Positions 32,909 to 42,387 of a stretch of DNA of 64,000 bases are shown piece by piece. The DNA comes from Mycobacterium gordonae (GTDB lineage Bacteria; Actinomycetota; Actinomycetes; Mycobacteriales; Mycobacteriaceae): contig NZ_CP070973.1 of assembly GCF_017086405.1 (NCBI RefSeq), forward strand, positions 3,814,739 to 3,878,738, given 5' to 3'. The notes beneath the pieces are model-generated. The model made no database searches, was not told the DNA's origin, and was given only the letters and a program-made list of their open reading frames with translations. Within the stretch, counting starts at the first letter, position 1. Each line of letters opens with the position of its first letter. Both the position numbers and the translations under genes were made by a program.

Positions 32909-35900
32909 TCGTACCGGTAAAGAAGATGCCGGTCAGGTTGTTGCCCATGTTGGCCAGGCCGGAGACGAAGCTGCGTACCGCGAGGTCCAGCACGCCGGTA
33001 TTGGCGAAGCCGGAGACGCCGCTGCCCAGGTTGTTGAATCCAGAGATCTGGCCACCGTAGTTCTGGAAGCCTGATCCGCCAAGCAGGCCCGGACCGTTGG
33101 AGTTGAACCAGCCTGACACACCAGCGCCGTTGTTGGCCCACCCAGAATTGCCCCCGGCGCCGGAATTGAAGAAGCCGGACGACGGATTAGCGGTCGTATT
33201 GAGGTAGCCCGGTGCCGGCGGGAACGCGAACGAACCGATAGTGGTGCTGGGCAGATGAATGCTTGGAATGGTAATCGGCGGTGTGTTGAACGCCGCAAGA
33301 CCAAATGGGGGAATGTTGAGCGCGGGCGTGCTGAACGCCACAGTGGTGATGTCGGGCAGGGTCAGCGCGCCCACGCCAATCGGGTTGATCGTCAGTGGCG
33401 GTGTGCTGAATGCCGGTGTGGTGATGTCGGGCAGGGCCAGCGCGCCCACGCCAATCGGGTTGATCGTCAGTGGCGGTGTGCTGAATGCCGGTGTGGTGAT
33501 GTCGGGCAGGGCCAGCGCGCCCACGCCAATCGGGTTGATCGTCAGTGGCGGTGTGCTGAATGCCGGTGTGGTGATGTCGGGCAGGGCCAGCGCGCCCACG
33601 CCAATCGGGTTGATCGTCAGTGGCGGTGTGCTGAATGCCGGTGTGGTGATGTCGGGCAGGGCCAGCGCGCCCACGCCAATCGGGTTGATCGTCAGTGGCG
33701 GTGTGCTGAATGCCGGTGTGGTGATGTCGGGCAGGGCCAGCGCGCCCACGCCAATCGGGTTGATCGTCAGTGGCGGTGTGCTGAATGCCGGTGTGGTGAT
33801 GTCGGGCAGGGCCAGCGCGCCCACGCCAATCGGGTTGATCGTCAGTGGCGGTGTGCTGAATGCCGGTGTGGTGATGTCGGGCAGGGCCAGCGCGCCCACG
33901 CCAATCGGGTTGATCGTCAGTGGCGGTGTGCTGAATGCCGGTGTGGTGATGTCGGGCAGGGCCAGCGCGCCCACGCCAATCGGGTTGATCGTCAGTGGCG
34001 GTGTGCTGAATGCCGGTGTGGTGATGTCGGGCAGGGCCAGCGCGCCCACGCCAATCGGGTTGATCGTCAGTGGCGGTGTGCTGAATGCCGGTGTGGTGAT
34101 GTCGGGCAGGGCCAGCGCGCCCACGCCAATCGGGTTGATCGTCAGTGGCGGTGTGCTGAATGCCGGTGTGGTGATGTCGGGCAGGGCCAGCGCGCCCACG
34201 CCAATCGGGTTGATCGTCAGTGGCGGTGTGCTGAATGCCGGCGTGGTGATGTCGGGCAGGGTGAAGCCACTCAGGGCGATCGGCTCAATGCGGATGCCCG
34301 GAATGTTGATGGTGGGCAGGCTCAATCCCGGCACGTTGATTGGCTCGATTCCGTACGGGACAGCGAAGCCGCTGATGAAACCGCCACCGATTCGTATGTA
34401 TGCGGGCGGTCCGCCTGCGGACGGAGTGCTACCGCCGTTAGTTGTACCCCCACCGATCTGCGGGAATACGCCTGCCACCCCAGTTTGCAAGAACGTTATG
34501 TTATTGGGGATAAATATAACAATGTTGTCGATCTGAGCCACCGGTAGGAATATGGTTCCGGTACTTAGTGTCCCGACGATCCTCGGAGTGGTGAATGGAT
34601 TTGTCGACAATCCACTTATGGTTATCGGGGGAGTATTTATCGCCGGAAGATTGAACGCGCCGATTGTGGTTCCCGGCGGAATCGAGATCGACGGCACATT
34701 GACCGCCGGCACCGTCAGCGTCGGCAGAGTGAAAGCGCCCAACGCCGTCCCGGCCGGAATCGTAATCGACGGCAGATTAACCGAAGGAATGTTCAGCGTC
34801 GGCAAGTCAAACGCACCCAACGCTGTGCCCGCCGGAATCGTAATCGGCGGCACATTGACCGCCGGCACCGTCAGCGCCGGCAAGTCAAACGCACCCAACG
34901 CCGTGCCCGCCGGAATCGTAATCGGCGGCACATTGACCGCCGGCACCGTCAGCGCCGGCAAGTCAAACGCACCCAACGCCGTGCCCGCCGGAATCGTAAT
35001 CGGCGGCACATTGACCGCCGGCACCGTCAGCGCCGGCAAGTCAAACGCACCCAACGCCGTGCCCGCCGGAATCGTAATCGGCGGCACATTGACCGCCGGC
35101 ACCGTCAGCGCCGGCAAGTCAAACGCACCCAACGCCGTGCCCGCCGGAATCGTAATCGGCGGCACATTGACCGCCGGCACCGTCAGCGCCGGCAAGTCAA
35201 ACGCACCCAACGCCGTGCCCGCCGGAATCGTAATCGGCGGCACATTGACCGCCGGCACCGTCAGCGCCGGCAAGTCAAACGCACCCAACGCCGTGCCCGC
35301 CGGAATCGTAATCGGCGGCACATTGACCGCCGGCACCGTCAGCGCCGGCAAGTCAAACGCACCCAACGCCGTGCCCGCCGGAATCGTAATCGGCGGCACA
35401 TTGACCGCCGGCACCGTCAGCGCCGGCAAGTCAAACGCACCCAACGCCGTGCCCGCCGGAATCGTAATCGGCGGCACATTGACCGCCGGCACCGTCAGCG
35501 CCGGCAAGTCAAACGCACCCAACGCCGTGCCCGCCGGAATCGTAATCGGCGGCACATTGACCGCCGGCACCGTCAGCGCCGGCAAGTCAAACGCACCCAA
35601 CACCGTGCCCGCCGGAATCGTAATCGGCGGCACATTAATCGAAGGCACACTCAACGCTGGCAAGTTGAACGCTGGAATGGTGGTGCCCGGGATCTCGAGG
35701 GGCGGCAGCATCAAATCAGGCGTCGTAATCGCGAAGTTAAAGCTGCCTTGCCCGACGCCGCGGTAGAAGACGCCGTTGTTCATCTGGCCGGTATTGAAAA
35801 GGCCATTATTCATATCGCCGAAATTCATGATGCCGGTGTTGATATTGCCAGCATTGAAGAAACCGGTGTTTGCGGCTCCGATATTGAAGGAACCGGTATT

Positions 35901-37064
35901 CGACGGCGCCGGATTGAAGTTGCCCAAATTGAAGCTACCGACATTGAGGGTGCCGGTGTTCGCGTCGCCGACGTTCAAAGCACCGGTGTTGAAGGAGCCT
36001 GCGTTGAACAAACCGGTATTGCCCGCCCCCGAACTCCACAGCCCGGTGTTGAAGCCGCCCGAGTTCCCGAAGCCGAAGTTCCCGTTGCCGGAGTTGAAGA
36101 ACCCGACGTTTCCGTTGCCGGAGTTGAACAGGCCGATGTTCCCGGCGCCCGAGTTCAGCCCGCCGATGCCGATCTGGCCGGTGCCGCTCAGTCCGATGCC
36201 GATGTTGCCGTTGCCGTTGTTGCCGAAGCCGAAGTTGCCGATGCCGGCGTTGCCGAACCCGAAGTTGTTGCTGCCCAGGTTTCCCAAGCCAACATTGCCG
36301 CCACCGAGGTTGGCGAACCCGAAGTTTGACGCGCCGGAGTTGCCCCAGCCGAGGTTCGAGGTTCCGAGGTTGCCGCCGCCGACGTTGTTGGAGCCAAAGT
36401 TTCCATTGCCAACGTTTCCCCCGCCGATGTTGGCTAGTCCCAGACTGACGGTGAGCAATCTATTGGCGGTCATTGTCGGCGTCGCTGCCGCGGCAGGGAC
36501 ACCAGCGGCCACGCCGGCGATCTGAGCGCGGAGACCGGCTAGCCCCTGCAGCGGTTGCGCGAACGGCGACAACGCTGAGGCCACCGCCGAGGCACCAGCA
36601 TGGTAGGCGGACATGGCCGACACATCCAGCGCCCACATCTCCTCATAGAGCGACTCCGCGCCCGCGATGGCCGGGGCGTTCTGGCCAAAGATGTTAGACA
36701 ACACCAGGGACACAAACTGGTTACGGTTGGCCGTTACCAAGCCCGGGGGGACTACCGCCAGCCGGACCGCCTCGAATTCAGCAGCCATGAGGCCCGCCTG
36801 GGTCGCCGACTGACCGGCCTGCGATGCGGCAGCACGGAGCCATCCCGCGTACGGGGCGGCAGCCGCCGCCATCGCTGTTGCCGCTGCACCCTGCCAGGCC
36901 CCGTTGACCAACCCGGATGTGACGGAGCCGAAAGACTCTGCAGCCGAACCTAATTCATCAGCAAGGGCCTCCCAGGCCGCCGCAGCCGCCAGCATGGGCT
37001 CCGAACCGGCGCCAGCATAGATCAGTGCCGAGTTGATTTCGGGGGGTAGTACTGAGTAATTCAC
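32904..37064 (-). CDS. PPE34: PPE-MPTR family protein with two tandem repeat domains
   Basis: The 1386-residue product begins with a PPE domain (about 1-180: NYSVLPPEINSALIYAGAGS, then GAWQGAAATAMAAAAAPYAGWL). An MPTR region of NxGxGNxG pentapeptides follows (about 210-450), then a junction ITTPDLMLPPLEIPG. Next are 11 copies of a 26-residue unit (GAFDLPALTVPAVNV...), a spacer, 12 copies of a 25-residue unit (ALPDITTPAFSTPPLTIN...), and a C-terminal NxGxG tail. GTG at 37064 has GAGAGG nine bases upstream; a TTG two codons earlier is less well spaced. Architecture and location after aceA2 match Rv1917c/PPE34. It is probably surface-exposed via ESX-5. The IS is inserted at its stop codon without altering the protein. 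Confidence 0.92.
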   Translation of the reverse strand: MNYSVLPPEINSALIYAGAGSEPMLAAAAAWEALADELGSAAESFGSVTSGLVNGAWQGAAATAMAAAAAPYAGWLRAAASQAGQSATQAGLMAAEFEAVRLAVVPPGLVTANRNQFVSLVLSNIFGQNAPAIAGAESLYEEMWALDVSAMSAYHAGASAVASALSPFAQPLQGLAGLRAQIAGVAAGVPAAAATPTMTANRLLTVSLGLANIGGGNVGNGNFGSNNVGGGNLGTSNLGWGNSGASNFGFANLGGGNVGLGNLGSNNFGFGNAGIGNFGFGNNGNGNIGIGLSGTGQIGIGGLNSGAGNIGLFNSGNGNVGFFNSGNGNFGFGNSGGFNTGLWSSGAGNTGLFNAGSFNTGALNVGDANTGTLNVGSFNLGNFNPAPSNTGSFNIGAANTGFFNAGNINTGIMNFGDMNNGLFNTGQMNNGVFYRGVGQGSFNFAITTPDLMLPPLEIPGTTIPAFNLPALSVPSINVPPITIPAGTVLGAFDLPALTVPAVNVPPITIPAGTALGAFDLPALTVPAVNVPPITIPAGTALGAFDLPALTVPAVNVPPITIPAGTALGAFDLPALTVPAVNVPPITIPAGTALGAFDLPALTVPAVNVPPITIPAGTALGAFDLPALTVPAVNVPPITIPAGTALGAFDLPALTVPAVNVPPITIPAGTALGAFDLPALTVPAVNVPPITIPAGTALGAFDLPALTVPAVNVPPITIPAGTALGAFDLPALTVPAVNVPPITIPAGTALGAFDLPTLNIPSVNLPSITIPAGTALGAFTLPTLTVPAVNVPSISIPPGTTIGAFNLPAINTPPITISGLSTNPFTTPRIVGTLSTGTIFLPVAQIDNIVIFIPNNITFLQTGVAGVFPQIGGGTTNGGSTPSAGGPPAYIRIGGGFISGFAVPYGIEPINVPGLSLPTINIPGIRIEPIALSGFTLPDITTPAFSTPPLTINPIGVGALALPDITTPAFSTPPLTINPIGVGALALPDITTPAFSTPPLTINPIGVGALALPDITTPAFSTPPLTINPIGVGALALPDITTPAFSTPPLTINPIGVGALALPDITTPAFSTPPLTINPIGVGALALPDITTPAFSTPPLTINPIGVGALALPDITTPAFSTPPLTINPIGVGALALPDITTPAFSTPPLTINPIGVGALALPDITTPAFSTPPLTINPIGVGALALPDITTPAFSTPPLTINPIGVGALALPDITTPAFSTPPLTINPIGVGALTLPDITTVAFSTPALNIPPFGLAAFNTPPITIPSIHLPSTTIGSFAFPPAPGYLNTTANPSSGFFNSGAGGNSGWANNGAGVSGWFNSNGPGLLGGSGFQNYGGQISGFNNLGSGVSGFANTGVLDLAVRSFVSGLANMGNNLTGIFFTGTT
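33346..34260 (-). repeat. Tandem array A in the PPE gene: 75-bp unit, 12 copies
   Basis: A 75-bp unit recurs from GTGATGTCGGGCAGG at 33346 at exact 75-base steps through 34246, giving 12 full units and a partial one. It encodes the 25-residue motif ALPDITTPAFSTPPLTIN + PIGVG + AL. Internal copies look identical; only the two outermost differ at a few bases. The length is a multiple of three, so copy number can change without frameshift. Confidence 0.95.
34795..35652 (-). repeat. Tandem array B in the PPE gene: 78-bp unit, 11 copies
   Basis: A 78-bp unit containing AAGTCAAACGCACCCAACG recurs at exact 78-base steps from 34804 to 35584 (11 occurrences), with one diverged copy just outside at about 34721. 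It encodes a 26-residue motif (GAFDLPALTVPAVNV, then PPITIPAGTAL). Inner copies are identical or differ by one base, consistent with recent expansion. Confidence 0.95.
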
Positions 37065-37943
37065 CGTCAAGAACCTCTCTCATGGCAGCGCACAGCAAGA
37101 TTGAATATGTGGCATTCACGCCCATCGCGGCTGACGACAACCGGAAGGCCCCCGACCCCACGCTTAGCCGTCAAGGCTGATGTAGTAGCCGACAACGTAC
37201 ATGGGTTACCGAGACAGAATGGCTAGTTTATCAAAAATCGATAGAATCGTTATCTAATCGTGATAACAAACGCGCCACTGATGACCAATCGCTTTACAAG
37301 CATAACGTGAAGCGGCGGTTCCACCGCAGATGTCAATCACGCAGACACCGGTAGCGGGAGTTAACTACTCACACAACATCTTTCGGATTCCCATAAAGGG
37401 CATAAGCGACCCGTAACTAAAGCTGAATCCACCGAAAGATAGTCGGCTTGTCGGGAGGCTAAACCGCCATGACGCTGGCCGAACTCCGCTTAGCGTGTCA
37501 AAAACCCTGAAATAGCGCTGTAGTCAAAATACACGGAAACTAGCGAAAGCCGCCTGACCGCGTCCAAGCCAATGCTCCAGCAGCGGCGACCAAGATGCGC
37601 AGTCATTGTGCAATAACAAATCGGGCCGGCAGATAACGAACTCCGCTATATAAGGCAGCAAGGTCGTTGATCCCGCCGACACGAATTGTGGCGCAACGGT
37701 CAACGCCGCCGCTGCCTCGTCCCGACAAAACTGTCCACCCCGTAGGCGGCACCGCGGGCAACCGGTCGGGTGTCCGCCGGCTTAGCGCCATTCATCAGTC
37801 GGTACCAGCGCCCGCCGTGCCGTACTGCCAGGCGCGGCGGGCACCCACGGGAGCCGTCCATTGAGATTCGGACCAGTTTCCACCCGCAGGTTAAGGGGTA
37901 ATCGCCCGAAGCACCCCTGCAACACGAGAGTGGAGATTGGCTG
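37065..37943. other. Long non-coding region upstream of the PPE gene
   Basis: These 879 bases lie between the divergent PPE and lipoprotein genes. They are clearly less GC-rich than the rest of the window, especially 37190-37330 and 37480-37680, and no codon-like frame of useful length is seen. An inverted repeat GTTATC-7 bases-GATAAC lies at 37249-37267. The PPE promoter must lie here. The composition suggests regulatory DNA or decayed sequence; a small RNA is possible but unsupported. Confidence 0.5.
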
Positions 37944-38330
37944 ATGGGAACTGGAGCTAGGACTGCCTTCGCGGTTTTCGGCGGTGGAGCCATGCTCGTC
38001 ATGGCCGTTGCCTGTGGCGGCGGAGACAATAAGGGACCGAGCAGCAGCACCACCCCCAGCACGACGACGACAACGGTGCCAAGCACCGCCCCGTCCAGCG
38101 GCGCGCCTCCCTCGGAAACGGCGCCCGGCGGCGCGCCCAACCCGAGCGGCACCGGTGGCCCGACCGGCGGAGGCGGCCCCAGCGGTGGCGGCGGCAGCGT
38201 TCCCGGTGGACCTACCGGCGGCGGCGGACCGGGCGGTGGTGGCGGCACGATTCCCGGGGTGGGTGGTGGCGGCGGCGGACCGGGTGGAGGCGGCGGCTGC
38301 GTCGGCAACATCTGCGGCAGTTTCCCGTGA
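37944..38330 (+). CDS. Small Gly/Pro/Thr-rich probable lipoprotein
   Basis: A 128-residue protein. Hydrophobic N-terminus FAVFGGGAMLVMAVAC with a lipobox-like AVAC, then a Ser/Thr/Pro-rich linker (PSTTTTTVPSTAPSS) and a Gly-rich tail with GGGG runs ending GGCVGNICGSFP. Two late cysteines (CVGNIC) may form a disulfide. The position -3 residue of the lipobox is Ala, so lipidation is plausible but not certain; otherwise it is simply secreted. No function can be assigned. Codon pattern and stop make it a credible gene despite low complexity. Confidence 0.65.
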   Translation: MGTGARTAFAVFGGGAMLVMAVACGGGDNKGPSSSTTPSTTTTTVPSTAPSSGAPPSETAPGGAPNPSGTGGPTGGGGPSGGGGSVPGGPTGGGGPGGGGGTIPGVGGGGGGPGGGGGCVGNICGSFP

Positions 38331-38449
38331 TCGCACACTGACCGAGATTTCAGACGACCGATATGTCAGGTGAGGACCGGGACCACCCAGTCCTCACCTG
38401 CTATCGCTGGGGTTATCGTTCGGACATCGCCGATCACAAGGGAGCCCCA

Positions 38450-39613
38450 ATGGCGAAGCTCAGGTTCGGGTACTTCATCGCCCCGTTTCATCGCGCCGGC
38501 ACCAACCCCACCCTCGCCCTGCAACGTGACCTCGAGTTTGTCGAGCATCTCGACGCACTCGGTTTCGACGAGGCGTGGATTGGCGAGCATCATTCGGCCG
38601 GCAGCGAGATCATCAGTTCACCGGAGGTGTTCATCAGCGCAGCCGCGCAGCGGGCCAAGCGAATTCGATTCGGTACCGGCGTGATATCGCTGTCCTACCA
38701 CAACCCATTGTGGGTTGCGGATCGGCTGATGCTGCTCGACCACCTCACCCACGGTCGCATTATCGGCGGGGTAGGACCGGGTTCGTTGCCCACCGACTCG
38801 TCCATGATCGGCCTCACTCCCACCGACACCCGCGAATTGCTCGAAACCAACCTCGACATCGTCGTCCGCCTGCTGGCGGGGCAAACCGTCTCGGCCAAGA
38901 CCGCCACCCACCAACTCCATGACGCGAAGCTGCAACTTGCCCCATATTCCGCGGGTGGCATCCCACTGGCGGTCGCGGCGGTCGCCTCTCCGACAGGCGC
39001 GCGGCTGGCCGGCAAGCACGGTATCGGCCTGCTTTCCATCGGCGCGACGCTGACGATAGAAGGTTTCGACGCGCTGGCGTACCACTGGGGCATAGTGGAA
39101 GAGCGAGCCCAGGCATTCGGCACGCGCGTCAATCGCAGCAACTGGAGCCTGGTGGGTCCGATGCACATCGCCGAGACCGACCGACAGGCCCGCGCCGACG
39201 TGAAGTTCGGCATCGAGCCCTGGTTTCGCTACTTCCAGAAGGTCGCCGCGTTCCCACAAATGACGATGCCGGGGGACAAGCTGGACGAGATGATCGACAT
39301 GATCAACGAGAACGGCGCCGGGGTGATCGGTACGCCAGAGCGCGCCCGAGAGCAGGTGCAGCGGTTGTGGGATCAGTCCGGCGGTTTCGGCTGCATGCTG
39401 CAGATGGGTCACGAATGGGCCAACCCGGCGGCGACCAGACGGTCCGCCGAACTATTTGCCGCGGAAGTAATGCCCCATTTCCAGGGGCAGGCGCAGCCCA
39501 CTCTGGACGCGGCGACCCGGGCTGGTCAGATACGCGACGACCTGGCTGCCACCCAGCTGCAGGCGATCGCACACATGACCCGAAAGTACCAGGACGAACT
39601 GGGCTCGAGTTAG
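38450..39613 (+). CDS. LLM-class flavin-dependent monooxygenase (limonene monooxygenase-like)
   Basis: The 387-residue product has the bacterial luciferase-like TIM barrel. RFGYFIAPFH starts the barrel, LGFDEAWIGEHHSAG is the hallmark second strand, and RIIGGVGPGSLPTDSSMIGL and GHEWANPAATRRS follow. ATG at 38450 has AAGGGAG upstream. Length and the EHHSAG motif are close to limonene 1,2-monooxygenases and the mycobacterial F420/FMN LLM group. It oxidises a small hydrophobic substrate using reduced flavin from a partner. It is convergent with the SRPBCC gene, with a 23-base gap. Confidence 0.86.
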   Translation: MAKLRFGYFIAPFHRAGTNPTLALQRDLEFVEHLDALGFDEAWIGEHHSAGSEIISSPEVFISAAAQRAKRIRFGTGVISLSYHNPLWVADRLMLLDHLTHGRIIGGVGPGSLPTDSSMIGLTPTDTRELLETNLDIVVRLLAGQTVSAKTATHQLHDAKLQLAPYSAGGIPLAVAAVASPTGARLAGKHGIGLLSIGATLTIEGFDALAYHWGIVEERAQAFGTRVNRSNWSLVGPMHIAETDRQARADVKFGIEPWFRYFQKVAAFPQMTMPGDKLDEMIDMINENGAGVIGTPERAREQVQRLWDQSGGFGCMLQMGHEWANPAATRRSAELFAAEVMPHFQGQAQPTLDAATRAGQIRDDLAATQLQAIAHMTRKYQDELGSS

Positions 39614-39636
39614 CGCGAAAGCGTTGCGCGCGTAGG

Positions 39637-40098
39637 TTATCGGACCGACTCCCGTTCGGCTGCCTTCACCAGCTGGCCGGCGAAAAACTTGACCGCACTG
39701 CCCAGCGCTGCGCGGGCAGTCGGCCCGGTGCCGCGCGCCTTCTCGATAAACGAGCCACTCCACTGGATGTTGGTCCCGCCCGATGCGGTCGGGGTCAGGA
39801 CTACTTCGGCCTGGTAGTCGGTGACCGGTTGCCGCGGGCCGACCAGCTTGTAAGCGTGCCGACGATCCTGCTCATACCCGATGGTTTCCTCCTGCACGAA
39901 GACCGGCCACATTCCCAGCTTCCGGACCGCGCCGACACCGCCAGGAGCCGGGTCACCCTGGCGTACCCAACTTGACGTAACGACGATCGGCTTCGCCCAG
40001 GACGACCAGTTGCCACCATCGGCCAGCAACCGGAACACTGTCGCGGGAGGTGCACTAGTCGTCTTCTTTACCTCGAACGTGAACTTGCGACCCGACAT
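39637..40098 (-). CDS. SRPBCC family protein (Rv1919c-like)
   Basis: A 153-residue SRPBCC protein: KFTFEVKKTTSAPPATVFRLLADGGNWSSW at the start forms the first strand and helices, with strands such as RKLGMWPVFVQEETIGYE in the middle, and the C-terminal helix is LGSAVKFFAGQLVKAAERE. Length matches what I recall for Rv1919c (154 aa), and its place after the PPE gene is conserved. It probably binds a hydrophobic ligand; no enzyme residues stand out. It is divergent from the acyltransferase, with a 136-base gap that contains promoter space for both. Confidence 0.83.
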   Translation of the reverse strand: MSGRKFTFEVKKTTSAPPATVFRLLADGGNWSSWAKPIVVTSSWVRQGDPAPGGVGAVRKLGMWPVFVQEETIGYEQDRRHAYKLVGPRQPVTDYQAEVVLTPTASGGTNIQWSGSFIEKARGTGPTARAALGSAVKFFAGQLVKAAERESVR

Positions 40099-40234
40099 TC
40101 GTGACTCCCACCGTGACGACTACCCCGAGAATGTGCTGCCGGGTACCCTACCCGGCAGGAACAGGCCCGCCCCGCCGGGGATATGACTAGCGAAAGTGAT
40201 GCCACCATACGGTTGACGGAGGCATACTCTCCGT

Positions 40235-41059
40235 GTGCCGAACTCCGATACCATAACCGTGCCACCCACCCCCACCAAAGGTGACATTGATACAGCGCTG
40301 AACCTGATCAAGCCGCTGCGGAAAGTGATCAAGCCCAAGGTCTACGGAATAGAAAATGTGCCGACCGAGCACGCCCTGCTGGTGGGCAACCACAACACGC
40401 TCGGCGTGGTCGACGCGCCGTTGCTTGCCGCCGAACTGTGGGAGCGGGGCAGGATGGTCCGATCCCTGGGCGATCACGCGCACTTCAAAATTCCTGGCTG
40501 GGGCGAACTTCTCACCCGCATGGGCGTCGTTGATGGCACCCGCGAAAACGCGTCAGAACTGATGCGACGCGGAGACTTGGTGATGGTGTTCCCCGGCGGT
40601 GGTCGAGAAGTCGCCAAGCGCAAGAACGAGCAGTACAAGCTAGTGTGGAAGAACCGACTCGGCTTCGCGCGCTTGGCAATTCAGTTTGGCTACCCAATCA
40701 TTCCATTCGCGTCGGTGGGGGCCGAACATGGCATTGACATCGTCTTGGACAACGACTCCCCGTTACTGGCGCCAACGAAGTTCCTGGCCGAGAAGCTGCT
40801 CGGCACGCCCGATGGGCCAATGCTGGTGCGCGGGGTGGGGTTGTCCCCGGTGCCCCGGCCCGAACGCCAGTACTACTGGTTCGGCGACCCGATCGACACC
40901 GCACATTTGCACGGGCAGGAAGCCAACGACAACGCGGCACGCAAGGTGCGGGAGCGCACCGCCGCGGCGGTCGAGCACGGCATCGAGTTGATGCTGGCAG
41001 AGCGCGAAGCCGACCCGAACCGATCACTGGTCGGACGGCTGCTGCGCTCCGACAGCTAG
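40235..41059 (+). CDS. Lysophospholipid/diacylglycerol acyltransferase-like protein (Rv1920-like)
   Basis: The 274-residue product resembles the PlsC/TMEM68-like acyltransferases. ALLVGNHNTLGVVDAPLLAAE carries the catalytic His, GVVDGTRENASELMRRGDLVMVFPGGGRE is the acyl-binding FPGG region, and GFARLAIQFGYPIIPFASVGAEHG closes the core. The usual H-x4-D spacing is changed: the His is followed by Asp seven residues on, or the acid is supplied elsewhere. GTG start at 40235; GGAGG is 12 bases upstream. It likely transfers acyl groups to glycerolipids at the membrane. It corresponds to Rv1920. Confidence 0.82.
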   Translation: MPNSDTITVPPTPTKGDIDTALNLIKPLRKVIKPKVYGIENVPTEHALLVGNHNTLGVVDAPLLAAELWERGRMVRSLGDHAHFKIPGWGELLTRMGVVDGTRENASELMRRGDLVMVFPGGGREVAKRKNEQYKLVWKNRLGFARLAIQFGYPIIPFASVGAEHGIDIVLDNDSPLLAPTKFLAEKLLGTPDGPMLVRGVGLSPVPRPERQYYWFGDPIDTAHLHGQEANDNAARKVRERTAAAVEHGIELMLAEREADPNRSLVGRLLRSDS

Positions 41060-41219
41060 CCGCCATCCGAGCGCGTCGGCGCTCGAACACCAAGGAGAGG
41101 CCCCGGGGATACCGGCGACATGTGATGCGGAAAGAATGAGCCACCGAGTGCGAGCCAAAGCTCATGCCGAGCTGTGGCTGCGCCCGTCCACCTCGGCACT
41201 TCTCACCACGACCCGCCGC

Positions 41220-42329
41220 ATGGCCTCGGTCTTCCGGTGGGTGACACTGCCGATGCTGGCGACGCTGGCCTTCGGCGCGTGCACTGATCCGCACACCCCG
41301 CCCATTGCCGCGGGCGGCGGCGCCACTTCCGCCACCTCAACCGTGAAGGCAAGTACCAGCCAGAACGTCCTGGACACCGCAGTCAAACCCGACGGGCCGG
41401 GTTGCTCCGCGGCGGTCGGCGTCGAGGGGAAAGTCACCTGGACCGGGGTAGCCGGGCTGGCGAACCTCGCCAACGGAGCGAAAATCACCGCCGAGACGGT
41501 CTTCGACATCGGCTCGGTGTCCAAGCAATTCACAGCTACCGCGGTCCTGTTGCTGGCAGCCGCGGGAAAGCTGTCGATGGACGACGCGCTGGCCCAGTAC
41601 CTGCCAGAGATGCCGCCGTGGGCCACCAATGTCACTCTCACCCAGCTGATGCACCACACCAGCGGGATCCCCGACTACATCGGACTGCTGCAGCAACAGG
41701 GTTTCAGCTACGCCGACCGCACCACCGAGGCACAGGCATTGCAGGCCCTGGTCGCCGCGCCGGAGCTGATGTTCAGGCCCGGCACCCGCTTCCAGTACTC
41801 CAATTCCAACTACCTACTGCTGGGCGAGGTCGTGCACCGGCTGTCGGGCAAGACACTGCCGGACTATCTGAGTGCAGAGATCTTCACGCCGCTGAACCTG
41901 ACGATGGTGATGGACCCCGTCGCAAGAATTCCGAACAAGGCGTTGTCGTACACCGAACCCGAGGGCGGCGCCGATTATCAGGTCGCCGACTCCAAGTGGG
42001 AGCAGGTCGGCGACGGCGGCATCCAGACCACCCCGAGCCAGCTGGCCCGCTGGGCCGACAACTACCGAACCGGGAAAGTGGGCGGCCCGAACCTACTCGA
42101 TGCACAACTGTCCGGTTCGGTGCAGACCGAGCCGGGGGGCGGAGACCGCTACGGCGCGGGCATCTACTCGCTGGCCAACGGCATGCTCGATCACGACGGT
42201 GCGTGGGCCGGCTTCGTCACTGCGTTTCGCGTCAGCAGCGACCGGCGCACGTCGGTGGCGGTCAGCTGCAACAACGACACGCAAGACCCGGAAGCCGTGG
42301 CCGACGCACTGAGCCGCATCTGGATGTAG
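41220..42329 (+). CDS. Serine beta-lactamase-fold lipoprotein (Rv1922-like)
   Basis: The product has 369 residues from ATG 41220, close to the 371 I recall for Rv1922. The start gives a lipoprotein signal FRWVTLPMLATLAFGAC with the lipid-attached Cys; an upstream ATG at 41136 would add 28 residues. Class C-like active site: GSVSKQFTA (Ser-x-x-Lys), YSNSNYLLLG (Tyr-x-Asn) and DHDGAWAGF near the C-terminus (His-x-Gly in place of Lys-Thr-Gly). This suggests an esterase or D-alanyl peptidase-like hydrolase rather than a resistance enzyme. Confidence 0.85.
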   Translation: MASVFRWVTLPMLATLAFGACTDPHTPPIAAGGGATSATSTVKASTSQNVLDTAVKPDGPGCSAAVGVEGKVTWTGVAGLANLANGAKITAETVFDIGSVSKQFTATAVLLLAAAGKLSMDDALAQYLPEMPPWATNVTLTQLMHHTSGIPDYIGLLQQQGFSYADRTTEAQALQALVAAPELMFRPGTRFQYSNSNYLLLGEVVHRLSGKTLPDYLSAEIFTPLNLTMVMDPVARIPNKALSYTEPEGGADYQVADSKWEQVGDGGIQTTPSQLARWADNYRTGKVGGPNLLDAQLSGSVQTEPGGGDRYGAGIYSLANGMLDHDGAWAGFVTAFRVSSDRRTSVAVSCNNDTQDPEAVADALSRIWM

Positions 42330-42387
42330 CGGCGCGCGAACAGAAAAATGTCGATCCGGTGCGCTGGGCGCGCTCGGGGCTGCAATC

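Noticed and set aside
33346..35652. Possible CRISPR array
   Set aside because: Repeats are contiguous 75/78-bp units with no unique spacers, and they encode a regular peptide inside a PPE gene. No cas genes are present.
33255..35766. Plus-strand frames of about 400-430 residues over the PPE repeats
   Set aside because: The repeat units are multiples of three, so any frame without a stop in one unit stays open. The real PPE gene is on the minus strand with a full PPE domain.
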